Below are positions 1-7,541 of a DNA stretch of 64,000 nucleotides, in pieces. The position numbers were made by a program, and so were the translations under genes. Source of the DNA: Pseudonocardia parietis (GTDB lineage Bacteria; Actinomycetota; Actinomycetes; Mycobacteriales; Pseudonocardiaceae); contig NZ_JAGINU010000001.1 in NCBI RefSeq assembly GCF_017876315.1, positions 7,006,001 to 7,070,000 of the forward strand. Direction: 5' to 3'. The notes under the pieces are model-generated. The model did not search any database. It was not told where the DNA came from and worked only from the letters and a program-made list of their open reading frames with translations. Positions within the stretch are counted from its first letter, which is position 1. The number at the start of each line of letters is the position of its first letter.

Positions 1-78
1 GCCCCGCTGCTGGCCGAGGCGATCCACCAGGTCTTCGAGGACGGCTCGGTGACGAGCCTGTTCGACGGCAACGCCTGA
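1..78 (+). CDS. C-terminal end of an unidentified protein (partial)
   Basis: The window opens inside a reading frame whose last 25 residues are visible, ending in SLFDGNA and a TGA at 76-78. Too little remains to assign a family. Its last seven codons lie inside the 80-bp repeat that recurs at 15631-15710, where the same LFDGNA-stop is found out of context. This fits a host gene whose 3' end served as an integration site, with the element restoring the end of the gene. Identity of the gene is unknown. Confidence 0.6.
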   Translation, partial: APLLAEAIHQVFEDGSVTSLFDGNA

Positions 79-136
79 CCGGCGGTTCCGCTCCGCACCA
101 CCCACCAGCCGGGACGCGCGCGCCACCCCTTCTGAC
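57..136 (+). repeat. Left copy of 80-bp direct repeat (putative attL)
   Basis: Positions 57-136 match 15631-15710 in the same orientation with about 6 mismatches in 80 positions. Weaker similarity continues to about 160 (versus about 15750, with a short gap). The copy covers the last codons and stop of the truncated gene at 1-78. With the integrase remnant at 15462-15545 it suggests the boundary of an integrated element of roughly 15.5 kb. The mismatches mean the duplication is old. From 137 to 360 I see no gene. Confidence 0.7.
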
Positions 137-360
137 CTCCCGCGCGATCCCGGCTGATCCACCTCTGCTGCTGTTGATCATCCGCCGTCAGGAAGAAGAC
201 GGGCCCGGCACGGCATCCGACCGCTCGTCCTGCGTGCCGATCCGGTCACCGACCGGCCGCCTGATGGAGCAACCCCGCATCGCGTCAGCCCGTCGTAGAC
301 AGGGGCCGGACGAGCGGTAGGCAGGCTCTTCGGCGCAACCGATGTACGGAGGTATCTCAG

Positions 361-912
361 GTGGGCTACCGACAGCGACGGGTCGGCGCACTCGTCGCGG
401 GGATGGTCGCGGTGATCGGAGTGGGGCTGGCCGGTACCGCGGTCGCAGCCACCGGCCCGGAGAGCAGCACCGTCGCGCAGGAGGCCCACGCCGAGGCGCT
501 GGTGCCGGGTACCCCGTGCACGGTGTCCACACGGGCGTGTGTCGACCTGGAGTCCCAGCGGGCGTGGCTCATCACCGACGGCGCCGTCTCGTACGGGCCC
601 GTTCCGATCGCCTCCGGCGGCGCCGGGCAGGAGACCCCGTCGGGCCACTCGTTCCGCGTCTACCGCAAGTCCGCCGACCACAAGAGTGGCGAGTTCACGG
701 GTCCGGACGGTCAGCCGGCACCGATGCCGTGGTCGGTGTTCTTCGCCGACGGCGGTGTGGCCTTCCACGGTGGTGACCGGGACAGGGCCTCGGCCGGATG
801 CGTGAAGCTCGATCCCGGGCCGGCGCAGACGTTCTTCAACGACCTGGTCGAGGGTGACAAGGTCCAGGTCGTCGACGCATCGGTCGAACAGAAGGCCCGG
901 GCAGGGAGCTGA
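361..912 (+). CDS. Secreted L,D-transpeptidase (YkuD domain)
   Basis: A 183-residue protein starting at a GTG preceded by a GGAGG-type ribosome site at about 347-351. An N-terminal hydrophobic segment (about residues 8-30) ending AVAA resembles a signal peptide. The rest is a compact YkuD catalytic domain with the HGG...SAGCVKL signature; His136 and Cys147 are the expected catalytic residues. These enzymes form 3-3 (or lipoprotein) cross-links in peptidoglycan outside the membrane. It lacks the Ig-like domains of mycobacterial Ldt proteins, so it is a minimal form. It stands alone just inside the left repeat, with no operon partner; the gap 913-1104 holds nothing I recognise. Confidence 0.85.
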   Translation: MGYRQRRVGALVAGMVAVIGVGLAGTAVAATGPESSTVAQEAHAEALVPGTPCTVSTRACVDLESQRAWLITDGAVSYGPVPIASGGAGQETPSGHSFRVYRKSADHKSGEFTGPDGQPAPMPWSVFFADGGVAFHGGDRDRASAGCVKLDPGPAQTFFNDLVEGDKVQVVDASVEQKARAGS

Positions 913-1104
913 CCCAGGGCCACCCCGGTGACAGGGCCCCGGCGGCGCCTGCGGCCCGGAGGAGCGCCGAAGGCCCGCTTCGGCACGAAGGGGATCACGA
1001 CAAGCGTCCGGAGACCCGCTCCTGCACACGATCGATCTCGCGCAGATGTCCACGCGCGTCACGTACCCAGGTGTATCCCCGGGCGTTGCGGAAGTACAGA
1101 TAGG

Positions 1105-1134
1105 CAAACATATCGACGATCGTTAGAGTGTTTG
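1105..1134 (+). promoter_or_regulatory. Putative CadC operator / cadC promoter
   Basis: An imperfect inverted repeat with arms CAAACA (1105-1110) and TGTTTG (1129-1134) sits immediately before the ATG at 1136, and a central ACGATCGT palindrome (1118-1125) lies between the arms. The spot is AT-richer than its surroundings. ArsR-family repressors of the SmtB/CadC type bind inverted repeats overlapping their own promoter, so autoregulation is the inference. No clear Shine-Dalgarno is visible, so the mRNA may be leaderless or nearly so. Confidence 0.45.
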
Positions 1135-1135
1135 T

Positions 1136-1552
1136 ATGGCCGTGGATGACGCGTGTGACCTGCTCTGTCTCGATCTTCCGCACGCCGAACGGATCCGTGC
1201 CGCGCTGCCCGACCCCACTCGTGTCGAACCGGCCGCCGACATGGCCCGCGGACTCGGGGATTCCACCCGGCTGCGGATCGCGGCCGCCCTTCTCCAGGGT
1301 GCCGAGCTGTGCGTGTGCGACACCGCCTGGGTCGTCGGTGCGTCGCAGGCACTGGTGTCACACCACCTGCGCCAGCTGCGCACGGCCGGGATCGTGACCT
1401 CACGCCGGGACGGCCGGATGGTGATGTACCAGCTCTCCGACCGGGGCCGCGCCGTGCTGTCGGTGCTGCTCGACACCGACATCGCCGTCGACACCGCCGT
1501 CGACACCGCCGGGGCCGGCGACGCGCTGCCGGAAGGAGCCGATCGTGTCTGA
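1136..1552 (+). CDS. cadC: CadC-type ArsR-family metal-sensing repressor
   Basis: A 138-residue winged-helix repressor. The metal-binding ELCVCD motif of helix alpha-3 is present (Cys59, Cys61), followed by the recognition helix around SHHLRQL. Two further cysteines at positions 7 and 11 match the N-terminal Cys pair of Staphylococcus CadC, giving the full four-thiolate alpha-3N site for Cd(II)/Pb(II)/Zn(II). Metal binding would release the repressor from its operator. The stop overlaps the start of the downstream P-type ATPase by 8 bases, so the two are translationally coupled and regulator and pump form one inducible unit. The ATG at 1136 is the start that keeps the N-terminal cysteines. 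Confidence 0.88.
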   Translation: MAVDDACDLLCLDLPHAERIRAALPDPTRVEPAADMARGLGDSTRLRIAAALLQGAELCVCDTAWVVGASQALVSHHLRQLRTAGIVTSRRDGRMVMYQLSDRGRAVLSVLLDTDIAVDTAVDTAGAGDALPEGADRV

Positions 1553-3737
1553 CTCCGGCACGGCACCCGCACCCCCCAACGACACGGCTACGGGAGGCGA
1601 CCAGGGACCCGGCCGCATCTGGCAGGTCCGGGAACTGCAGCTCGCCGCGGTCGCTACGGTGCTGCTCGCCGTCGCCTGGGTGATCGCCCTCGCCGTCGGT
1701 GGTCCGACATTACTGATCGGCGGGATCGAGCTGGTCGCGGCCGTGGTCGCGGCGTCGACGTTCGTGCCCGACGCGCTGCGCAACCTGCGCCACGGCCGGA
1801 TCGGTGTCGGCACCCTGATGACGATCGCCGCGATCGGCGCCGTCGCACTCGGACAGATCGCCGAGGCCGCCCTGCTCGGGATCCTGTTCTCCATCGCCGA
1901 AGGGCTCGAACACCATGCCGTGACCCGGACCCGCCGCGGCCTGCGCGCCCTGCTCGGGCTGGTCCCACCATCGGCCTCGGTGCTGCGCGACGGCGACGAG
2001 GTCACCATCTCCCCCGACGACCTCGTCATCGGCGACATCCTCATCCTGCGCCCCGGCGAGCGGGCCGCGACCGACGGCACCATCCGGTCCGGGCGAACCA
2101 GCCTGGACACCTCCGCGATCACCGGCGAGTCGGTCCCGGCCGAGGCAGGACCGGGCGACGACCTCTACGCCGGGACGATCAACGGCGGCGGCGCCATCGA
2201 GGTCGAGGTCACCGCCCCCGCCTCCGACAGCTCGCTCGCCCGCATCGTGCACATCGTCGAGCAGGCCCAGGAACGCAAGGGCTCCGGGCAACGCCTCGCC
2301 GACCGGATCGCACGCCCACTGGTCCCCGCCATCATGATCCTCGCCGCTCTGATCGCCGGGATCGGCGCGCTCCTCGGCGACCCGGTGCTCTGGCTCGAAC
2401 GAGCCCTCGTCGTGCTCGTCGCCGCCTCACCGTGCGCACTGGCGATCTCGGTACCGCTGACCGTGGTCGCCGCGATCGGCGCGTCCAGCCGGCACGGTGC
2501 CCTGGTCAAGGGCGGCGCGGCACTGGAGGAACTCGGCCGGATCCGCGCCGTCGCCCTCGACAAGACCGGCACCCTGACCCGCAACCGGCCCGAGGTCATC
2601 GAGGTCCTGACCGCACCCGGGCAGGACCGCATCGACGTGCTGGCCACCGCCGCCGCGCTGGAGTCGCGCAGCGAACACCCACTCGCCCGGGCGATCCTCA
2701 CCGCCGCCCAGGAGCCACCATGGTCGATCGCTGTACAGCCCGCCGACGACGTCACCGCCGTGCCCGGGCACGGCCTGACCGGCACCCGTGACGGAATCGA
2801 GCTGCGGCTGGGCAAGCCCGGCTGGATCGACCCCGGCCCGCTGACCGACGATGTCGCCCGGTCACAGGGCCACGGCGCCACCGTCGTCCTCCTCGAACGC
2901 GCCGGCACACTGCTCGGCGCCCTCGCCGTCCGCGACGAGCTGCGCCCCGAAGCCGCCGACGCCATTCGCCGCATGCGCGCGCTCGGGATCGAGGTCGCGA
3001 TGCTCACCGGCGACAACCACCGCACCGCGGCGACGCTCGGTGAGCAGGCCGGGATCGACGTCGTGCACGCCGAACTGCGCCCCGAGGACAAGGCTCGCCT
3101 GCTGCCCGAGATCGCCGGTGGCTGCCGGATCGCCATGGTCGGTGACGGCGTCAACGACGCCCCCGCCCTGGCCACTGCCGATGTCGGCATCGCCATGGGG
3201 GCGATGGGCACCGACGTCGCCATCGAGACCGCCGACGTCGCACTGATGGGCGAGGACCTGCGCCACCTCCCGCAGAACCTCGCCCACGCCCGCCACGCCC
3301 GCACGATCATGCTGCAGAACGTCGGCTTCTCCCTGCTGATCATCGGCACGCTGATCCCGCTCGCCGCATTGGGCGTCCTGGGCCTGGCCACCGTCGTCGT
3401 GATCCACGAGGCCGCCGAGGTGCTGGTCATCCTCAACGCCGTCCGCGCCGCGCGAGCACGGACCCTGCCCGGCCTCACGGCCGCCCCGGCCACCTCGGAC
3501 CGACACCACATCACCGTCGAGCCCGCACCCGAACCGGACGACCCCTGCTGCGCACCAGCACCCCGGGGCTCCACACCCCAGGACGTGGCCACCGGACCGG
3601 CAGCCCTCGCCGACTCGCGACCCGCCCCGGCACAGTCGCCGCACCAGGGCGGTTGTGAGGACGGATGCGCATGCTGCAGCGCCGAACCGTCGGCTGCCGA
3701 CCGGGAGGCACAGAATCACGAGGGCTCTCACCGATGA
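1545..3737 (+). CDS. ctpG: CtpG/CadA-like heavy-metal P1B-type ATPase
   Basis: A 730-residue membrane pump that would export divalent soft metals (Cd/Pb/Zn) using ATP. It shows the actuator TGES, phosphorylation DKTGTLT, and hinge GDGVNDAP motifs and about eight membrane segments. The metal-site motif in the sixth transmembrane helix reads SPC (ASPCALAIS) rather than CPC. There is no N-terminal HMA metal-binding domain; the protein starts with a short disordered stretch and then IWQVRELQ, as in mycobacterial CtpG. The C-terminal 70 or so residues are cysteine-rich (DPCC, GGCEDGCACC), likely a soft-metal chelating tail. GTG start at 1545 overlaps cadC. Part of the cadmium-type resistance set with cadC and the CadI-like gene. 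Confidence 0.88.
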   Translation: MSDSGTAPAPPNDTATGGDQGPGRIWQVRELQLAAVATVLLAVAWVIALAVGGPTLLIGGIELVAAVVAASTFVPDALRNLRHGRIGVGTLMTIAAIGAVALGQIAEAALLGILFSIAEGLEHHAVTRTRRGLRALLGLVPPSASVLRDGDEVTISPDDLVIGDILILRPGERAATDGTIRSGRTSLDTSAITGESVPAEAGPGDDLYAGTINGGGAIEVEVTAPASDSSLARIVHIVEQAQERKGSGQRLADRIARPLVPAIMILAALIAGIGALLGDPVLWLERALVVLVAASPCALAISVPLTVVAAIGASSRHGALVKGGAALEELGRIRAVALDKTGTLTRNRPEVIEVLTAPGQDRIDVLATAAALESRSEHPLARAILTAAQEPPWSIAVQPADDVTAVPGHGLTGTRDGIELRLGKPGWIDPGPLTDDVARSQGHGATVVLLERAGTLLGALAVRDELRPEAADAIRRMRALGIEVAMLTGDNHRTAATLGEQAGIDVVHAELRPEDKARLLPEIAGGCRIAMVGDGVNDAPALATADVGIAMGAMGTDVAIETADVALMGEDLRHLPQNLAHARHARTIMLQNVGFSLLIIGTLIPLAALGVLGLATVVVIHEAAEVLVILNAVRAARARTLPGLTAAPATSDRHHITVEPAPEPDDPCCAPAPRGSTPQDVATGPAALADSRPAPAQSPHQGGCEDGCACCSAEPSAADREAQNHEGSHR

Positions 3738-4096
3738 CCACGGCCGATCGGGCGGCACGGCCGGCCGGCACCGTCCTCGCCGCCGCCGTGACTTCTTCAC
3801 CGGAGGCGCAACGAGCTGGACCGGGACGGAACCCTACGACGGGGAACCCAGCGGACGATGTGGACGGCCTACGCGACCTTCGGACTCCTTCCCAACGGTG
3901 TCGAGATCACGACTCATCGGAGGAGCTTCCTCGATGCGGGTGTGTGTCCGGTGCTGACGACGGGCTCTGCCCACGGACGCGCGCATCGGAGCCCGCGCGT
4001 CCGTGTCGTCACCGGGGCGTCAGCAGGAGGGCCAGCCGGTGACGACGGTCCACAAGGGCCCGCCGCGCCGGTGTCGGGAACCAGGAGGTAGGACCG
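3738..4096. other. Gap between ctpG and cadI with two hairpins
   Basis: No convincing gene. An ATG overlapping the ctpG stop (3734) opens a 102-codon frame of biased composition with no recognisable domain, and another ATG frame at 3858 is equally unconvincing. Two adjacent perfect 11-bp inverted repeats stand out. One is 3973-3983 with 3994-4004 (arm ACGGACGCGCG, 10-base loop). The other is 4005-4015 with 4036-4046 (arm GTCGTCACCGG, 20-base loop). They could terminate or attenuate ctpG transcription or act on cadI. An AGGAGG run just before 4097 serves cadI. Confidence 0.5.
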
Positions 4097-4564
4097 ATGC
4101 CGACCACCACGACCGCATCCACCACGCGGGTCCAGCTCGCGCTCAACGTCACCGACATCGCGGCCGCGACCGACTTCTACTCCGCGCTGTTCGGGGTGCC
4201 GCCGCACAAGGAGCACGCGGGCTACGCCAACTTCGAGGTGGCGGACCCGCCACTGAAGCTGGTGCTGATCGAGAACTCCGCCGCGACCGAGTCGCTCAAC
4301 CACATCGGTGTCGAGGCGACGGCTCCCGCGACCGTGACCGCGGCGCTGACCCGGTTCCGGGCGGCCGGGCTGCAGACGACCGTGGCCGAGCAGGACGTGT
4401 GCTGCCACGCCGTGCAGGACAAGGTGTTCGTCACCGCCCCCGACGTGCCCCACGGATGGTGGGAGTTCTACGCCGTCACCGACGACGACCCGGCCAACCC
4501 TGAGGGTGAGTCGACCTCCGCGTGTGCGGCGGCCTGTGGGGAAGGCGGGCCCTGCTGCCACTGA
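4097..4564 (+). CDS. cadI: CadI/ArsI-like VOC-superfamily protein
   Basis: A 155-residue glyoxalase/VOC-fold protein closely resembling mycobacterial CadI (cadmium-induced) and the ArsI C-As lyases. Visible family hallmarks are the start of the fold at RVQLALNV, GYANFEVADPPLKLVL, LNHIGVE and the vicinal cysteine pair in DVCCHAVQDK, which in ArsI binds trivalent organoarsenicals. A cysteine-rich tail (CAAACGEGGPCCH) extends the C-terminus. A strong AGGAGG site precedes the ATG. Downstream of cadC-ctpG, it most likely belongs to a cadmium-response set; arsenical C-As bond cleavage is the alternative role and cannot be excluded. Confidence 0.85.
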   Translation: MPTTTTASTTRVQLALNVTDIAAATDFYSALFGVPPHKEHAGYANFEVADPPLKLVLIENSAATESLNHIGVEATAPATVTAALTRFRAAGLQTTVAEQDVCCHAVQDKVFVTAPDVPHGWWEFYAVTDDDPANPEGESTSACAAACGEGGPCCH

Positions 4565-4580
4565 CCGGTCCCGCGCAAAG

Positions 4581-4603
4581 GGCCCCGCCGATCCGGCGGG
4601 GCC
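4581..4603 (+). terminator. Bidirectional hairpin terminator
   Basis: A perfect 10-bp stem, GGCCCCGCCG (4581-4590) and CGGCGGGGCC (4594-4603), with a 3-base ATC loop lies between the convergent cadI and sigZ-like genes. There is no T-tract on either side, as is common in high-GC actinomycetes. Confidence 0.75.
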
Positions 4604-4621
4604 TCGTGCGTGCGGTCGGGC

Positions 4622-5221
4622 TCAGCCGCAGCGGCAGTCGCGGCGCGGGGTGTAGTCCATCGGAACGCCGCGCGCGTCCAGGACGAGCTCACAACACTGC
4701 CCGAGCAGTTCGCCGAGCCGGTGGCGCCCGCGCTGCACCCGGGACTTCATCCCCGACACCGTCAGCCCCTCGCGCTCGGCGGCGCCCGCCTGGCTCAGGC
4801 CGTCGAGCTCGGTGAGTTCCACGGCGCGGCGCTGTTCGGGGGACAGGCCGCTGAGCAGTGGGCGCACGCAGTTCGCGAGCTCGGTGAGCACGCCCGCCTG
4901 CTCGTCGTCGACCGCCGGGGCCGCTGGCTCGGGCGCGAGGGCGGGCAGCGGGGCAAGCCGGGCCCGCTCGCGCTCCGCGCGCCGGTACTCGTCGATGATC
5001 GCGTTGCGGGTGATCCGGTACACCCACCGCACCAGGTGCTCGTGGTCCGTGACCCGGTGCACGTTGCGGTGGATGCGCAGCATGATCTCGGCGTCGTCAG
5101 CCCGGTCCGGGTCGAGGATCCGCCGGTGCACGAAACCGCGCAGCTGCGTCCCGAACTCGCGCCAGATCCGCTCGGTGGTCGGCGCAGCCGCGCCGGAAGT
5201 GGCGATCGGTGTCTCTGTCAT
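4622..5221 (-). CDS. sigZ: SigZ-like ECF sigma factor with Cys-rich tail
   Basis: An approximately 199-residue sigma-70-family protein. Region 2 spans about residues 15-80 (IWREFGTQLRGFVHRR ... WVYRITRNAIIDEYR), the linker is Ala/Pro-rich, and region 4 runs LSPEQRRAVELTELDG ... GMKSRVQRGRHRL. It matches the SigZ type, which ends with QCCELVLDARG and a cysteine cluster, here CRCG. No anti-sigma gene adjoins it. The cysteine tail may sense metal or redox state directly (inference). I chose ATG 5221 (MTETPIATSG); an in-frame ATG at 5266 is also possible. A DinB-like gene lies upstream on the same strand, and the convergent neighbour is cadI. Confidence 0.8.
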   Translation of the reverse strand: MTETPIATSGAAAPTTERIWREFGTQLRGFVHRRILDPDRADDAEIMLRIHRNVHRVTDHEHLVRWVYRITRNAIIDEYRRAERERARLAPLPALAPEPAAPAVDDEQAGVLTELANCVRPLLSGLSPEQRRAVELTELDGLSQAGAAEREGLTVSGMKSRVQRGRHRLGELLGQCCELVLDARGVPMDYTPRRDCRCG

Positions 5222-5363
5222 GTCCGGTCCCGTTTCGAGAAGGGCGCCCTGAGGCGGACGCCACACCCTCGGCTGACGACGGTACCGCCGCGGGGACGCA
5301 GCGCCGAGCCGCCACGGCCCGGTGGTGCCCGACCACCCGCGCTCGGCGTACAGGAGCGGGTCT

Positions 5364-5891
5364 CTACGGCTTCTCGGCGGACGGTGTCGTGAGGGTCAGC
5401 TGGCGTCGATGGTGGTCGAAGTGCTGGGTCCCGAAGTGGTAGACGTCGAGCACGCTCATCGTCGGCGTGAAGTAGGGATCCCAGTCCGTCGGCATGGACA
5501 TGCACAGGGCCAGGCTCCGCTCGGTCTCGGTGGCCAGGCGACGTCGTAGCGAGCCGATCACGGCGTCCAGCAGCACCGCGATGGCACGCGACGGCAACAG
5601 CCGAGCGGCGAGGCGGGGACCGAGGTAGTTGATCGCGTGGAAGGGCCGGCGCCCGGCGTTCACGGTGGCGGCGAAGCCTCGGCTGTAGCCGAGGCGCCCG
5701 AGCGTTCGCACCAGGGGCAGCAGCATCCGGACGACTCCGTAGCCGAGGACCATGTGGAACAACAGCTGCCGGTTCGTCCACCGCGTGCCGTTGGTCGGGC
5801 GGTGCAGGTCCTCTCGCGAGGCCGTGGCGATGAGCTGGTGGAACTCGGCCCGGGCTCGCCGCATCTCCTCGCCGATGTCGTACGGGTCCAT
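5364..5891 (-). CDS. DinB-superfamily protein (metal-binding four-helix bundle)
   Basis: A 175-residue soluble helical protein. Its N-terminal FHQLIATASREDLHRPTNGTRW and LLFHMVLGY, and the later FGTQHFDHHRRQL, fit a DinB four-helix bundle whose histidines (one in LLFHM, two near HFDHH) bind a divalent metal. Relatives include mycothiol- and bacillithiol-dependent enzymes (DinB/YfiT group), so a thiol-transfer or detoxification role is plausible but unproven. The ATG at 5891 is the first codon that keeps the conserved start; 5892-5952 separates it from the divergent thioredoxin-like gene. It probably shares a transcript with the sigZ-like gene 142 bp downstream. Confidence 0.65.
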   Translation of the reverse strand: MDPYDIGEEMRRARAEFHQLIATASREDLHRPTNGTRWTNRQLLFHMVLGYGVVRMLLPLVRTLGRLGYSRGFAATVNAGRRPFHAINYLGPRLAARLLPSRAIAVLLDAVIGSLRRRLATETERSLALCMSMPTDWDPYFTPTMSVLDVYHFGTQHFDHHRRQLTLTTPSAEKP

Positions 5892-5952
5892 GCGACCGCC
5901 TCCGCCAAGCGATGCTACGGCCGTCGCGGCGGGCGGGGAGCACACTGGTGGG

Positions 5953-6300
5953 ATGCGGGTGGAGCTGCTGGTGGTGCCGAACTGCCCCCACGAGAACGTC
6001 GCCTCGGAGCGTCTGCGCCGGGCGCTCGACGACACCGGACATGCCACGACTCCGGTCGAGGTCCGGAGCATGACCGCGGAGGCGGTCGCCGGGGCTCCTG
6101 AGTTCGCGGGTTCACCCACGATCCTGATCGACGGAGCGGACCCGTTCGCGGAGCAGGCCAGCGGTTCGGGCGCGTTCTCGTGTCGCATCTACCGCGGCGA
6201 GACCGGCCTGTCGGGCGCCCCGTCGGTGGAGCAGCTGCGGCACGTGTTTGCGCCGCTGACGTGCGGTGAGGCCGAGCAGGGCCGGTGCGTTCGCGCTTGA
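5953..6300 (+). CDS. Small thioredoxin-fold / alkylmercury-lyase-like protein
   Basis: A 115-residue protein with a thioredoxin-like pattern: beta strand MRVELLVVPNCPHE with a single cysteine in place of a CXXC, FAGSPTILIDGADPF, then SCRIYRGETGLSGAPS. Similar short proteins in actinomycetes are often annotated alkylmercury-lyase or thioredoxin family and sit next to MerR genes, as here. No NMerA or MerB catalytic set is complete, so enzymatic organomercurial cleavage is doubtful. Its stop overlaps the -35 element of the following merR promoter. Confidence 0.55.
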   Translation: MRVELLVVPNCPHENVASERLRRALDDTGHATTPVEVRSMTAEAVAGAPEFAGSPTILIDGADPFAEQASGSGAFSCRIYRGETGLSGAPSVEQLRHVFAPLTCGEAEQGRCVRA

Positions 6301-6328
6301 CCTTCGACCCGGCTTGAAGGTTTACCGT
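6297..6328 (+). promoter_or_regulatory. MerR-type promoter with ACCTTC/GAAGGT operator
   Basis: TTGACC at 6297-6302 can serve as -35. An inverted repeat ACCTTC (6300-6305) and GAAGGT (6316-6321) lies in an elongated spacer, with a TACCGT-like -10 at about 6323-6328. Arms ACCTTC..GAAGGT and a 19-20 bp spacer are hallmarks of promoters controlled by CueR/ZntR-type MerR proteins. The GTG start of merR at 6336 follows within 10 bases, so the mRNA is nearly leaderless. Confidence 0.65.
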
Positions 6329-6691
6329 CTGCCGCGTGGGCCGATACCGCATCTCCCAGCTCGCCGAGCGCGTCGGCGTTCCGGCGACGACGCTGCGCTA
6401 CTACGAATCCGAGGGCCTGCTGCCCACCCGGCGCACCCCCAACGGCTACCGCACCTATGACGACCAGGACGCCGAACGAATCCGGTTCATCGCCACAGCC
6501 AAGGACCTCGGGATCCCGCTCATCCGGATCCGGGACCTGCTCGGGGTGTGGCAGGACGGCATGTGCCGTGATGTCCGCGGGCGACTGCTGCCGCTGGTGG
6601 CCGAGCAGCTCGCCGACCTCGACTCCAGGATGCGAGACCTCCAGGACGTGCGCCGCGATCTGCGTGGCGCCCAGGACCGACTCCGGGCGCT

Positions 6692-6696
6692 GCCCG
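6692..6696 (+). repeat. 5-bp target-site duplication (GCCCG), left copy
   Basis: GCCCG at 6692-6696 directly precedes the left terminal TGTC of the insertion sequence, and the identical GCCCG at 9308-9312 directly follows its right end. Removing the element plus one copy restores the merR frame without a mismatch. Confidence 0.85.
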
Positions 6697-6758
6697 TGTC
6701 AATGGCCAGTTTGTGGTCCCCGCTGGTGGCCGGGTGAAAGTCCCCGGTCCGGGGTTGT

Positions 6759-7541
6759 TCAGCTGGTGTTGATGGCGGCTCCCTTCTTCGCGTTTCGGGC
6801 TTCGCGCATGCGGTAGGAGTCGCCGCTGGTGACGACGACCTGGGCGTGGTGCAGGAGCCGGTCGAGCAGGCTGACCGCGGTGGTGTGTTCGGGCATGAAC
6901 CGCCCCCATCGGTCGAAGGGCCAGTGGGAGCTGATGGCGAGGCTGCGGCGTTCGTAGGCGGCGGCGACGAGCCGGAACAGCAGTTGGGCGGCGGTGTCGT
7001 CGAGTGGGGCGAACCCGATCTCGTCGATGATGATCAGGTCATGGCGCAGTGTGTGGTCGATGAGTCGGCCGACGGAGTTGTCGGCCAGGCCGCGGTAGAG
7101 CGCTTCGACCAGGTCGGCGGCGGTGAAGTAGCGGACCCGGTGCCCGGCCTCGACCGCCGCCGTGCCAAGCGCGACGAGCAGATGCGACTTCCCGGTGCCG
7201 GCCGGGCCGACCAGGGCGAGGTTCTCCGGGGCGCGGATCCATTCCAGCGAGGCGAGGTAGTCGAACGTGGCCTGGGGGATCGAGGAGGCGGACAGGTCGA
7301 ACTCGTCGAGGGTCTTGGCGACCGGGAACCCGGCCGCCTTGCGCCGGTTGGCGATGTTGGAGGCGTCCCGGGCGGCGACCTCGGCCTCGACCAGGACCCG
7401 CAGCAGCTCCTCAGGACGCCAGCGCTGGGTGCGGGCGGTGAGCAGCAGCTCCGGCGCGAGGCGGCGCATCGCGGCGAGCTTGAGTCGTTTGAGCCCGGCC
7501 TCGAGGTCCGCGTCGAGCGCCGGGGGCTTGCTCGCAGTCAT
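6759..7541 (-). CDS. istB: IS21-family helper ATPase IstB
   Basis: A 260-residue DnaC-like AAA+ ATPase with Walker A GPAGTGKSH, Walker B LIIIDEIG and the C-terminal sensor regions (HWPFDRWGRFMPE, LLHHAQVVVTSGDSYRMRE). IstB assembles on DNA and directs the IstA transposase to the target. Its ATG overlaps the istA stop by 4 bases (ATGA), so the two proteins are co-translated. Length and motifs are complete; no frameshift is seen. Confidence 0.93.
   Translation of the reverse strand: MTASKPPALDADLEAGLKRLKLAAMRRLAPELLLTARTQRWRPEELLRVLVEAEVAARDASNIANRRKAAGFPVAKTLDEFDLSASSIPQATFDYLASLEWIRAPENLALVGPAGTGKSHLLVALGTAAVEAGHRVRYFTAADLVEALYRGLADNSVGRLIDHTLRHDLIIIDEIGFAPLDDTAAQLLFRLVAAAYERRSLAISSHWPFDRWGRFMPEHTTAVSLLDRLLHHAQVVVTSGDSYRMREARNAKKGAAINTS

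Noticed and set aside
2165..3592. 475-codon open frame antisense to the P-type ATPase
   Set aside because: Composition is Arg/Ser/Ala-rich without any domain, and the opposite frame has all P-type ATPase motifs. It is a high-GC shadow.
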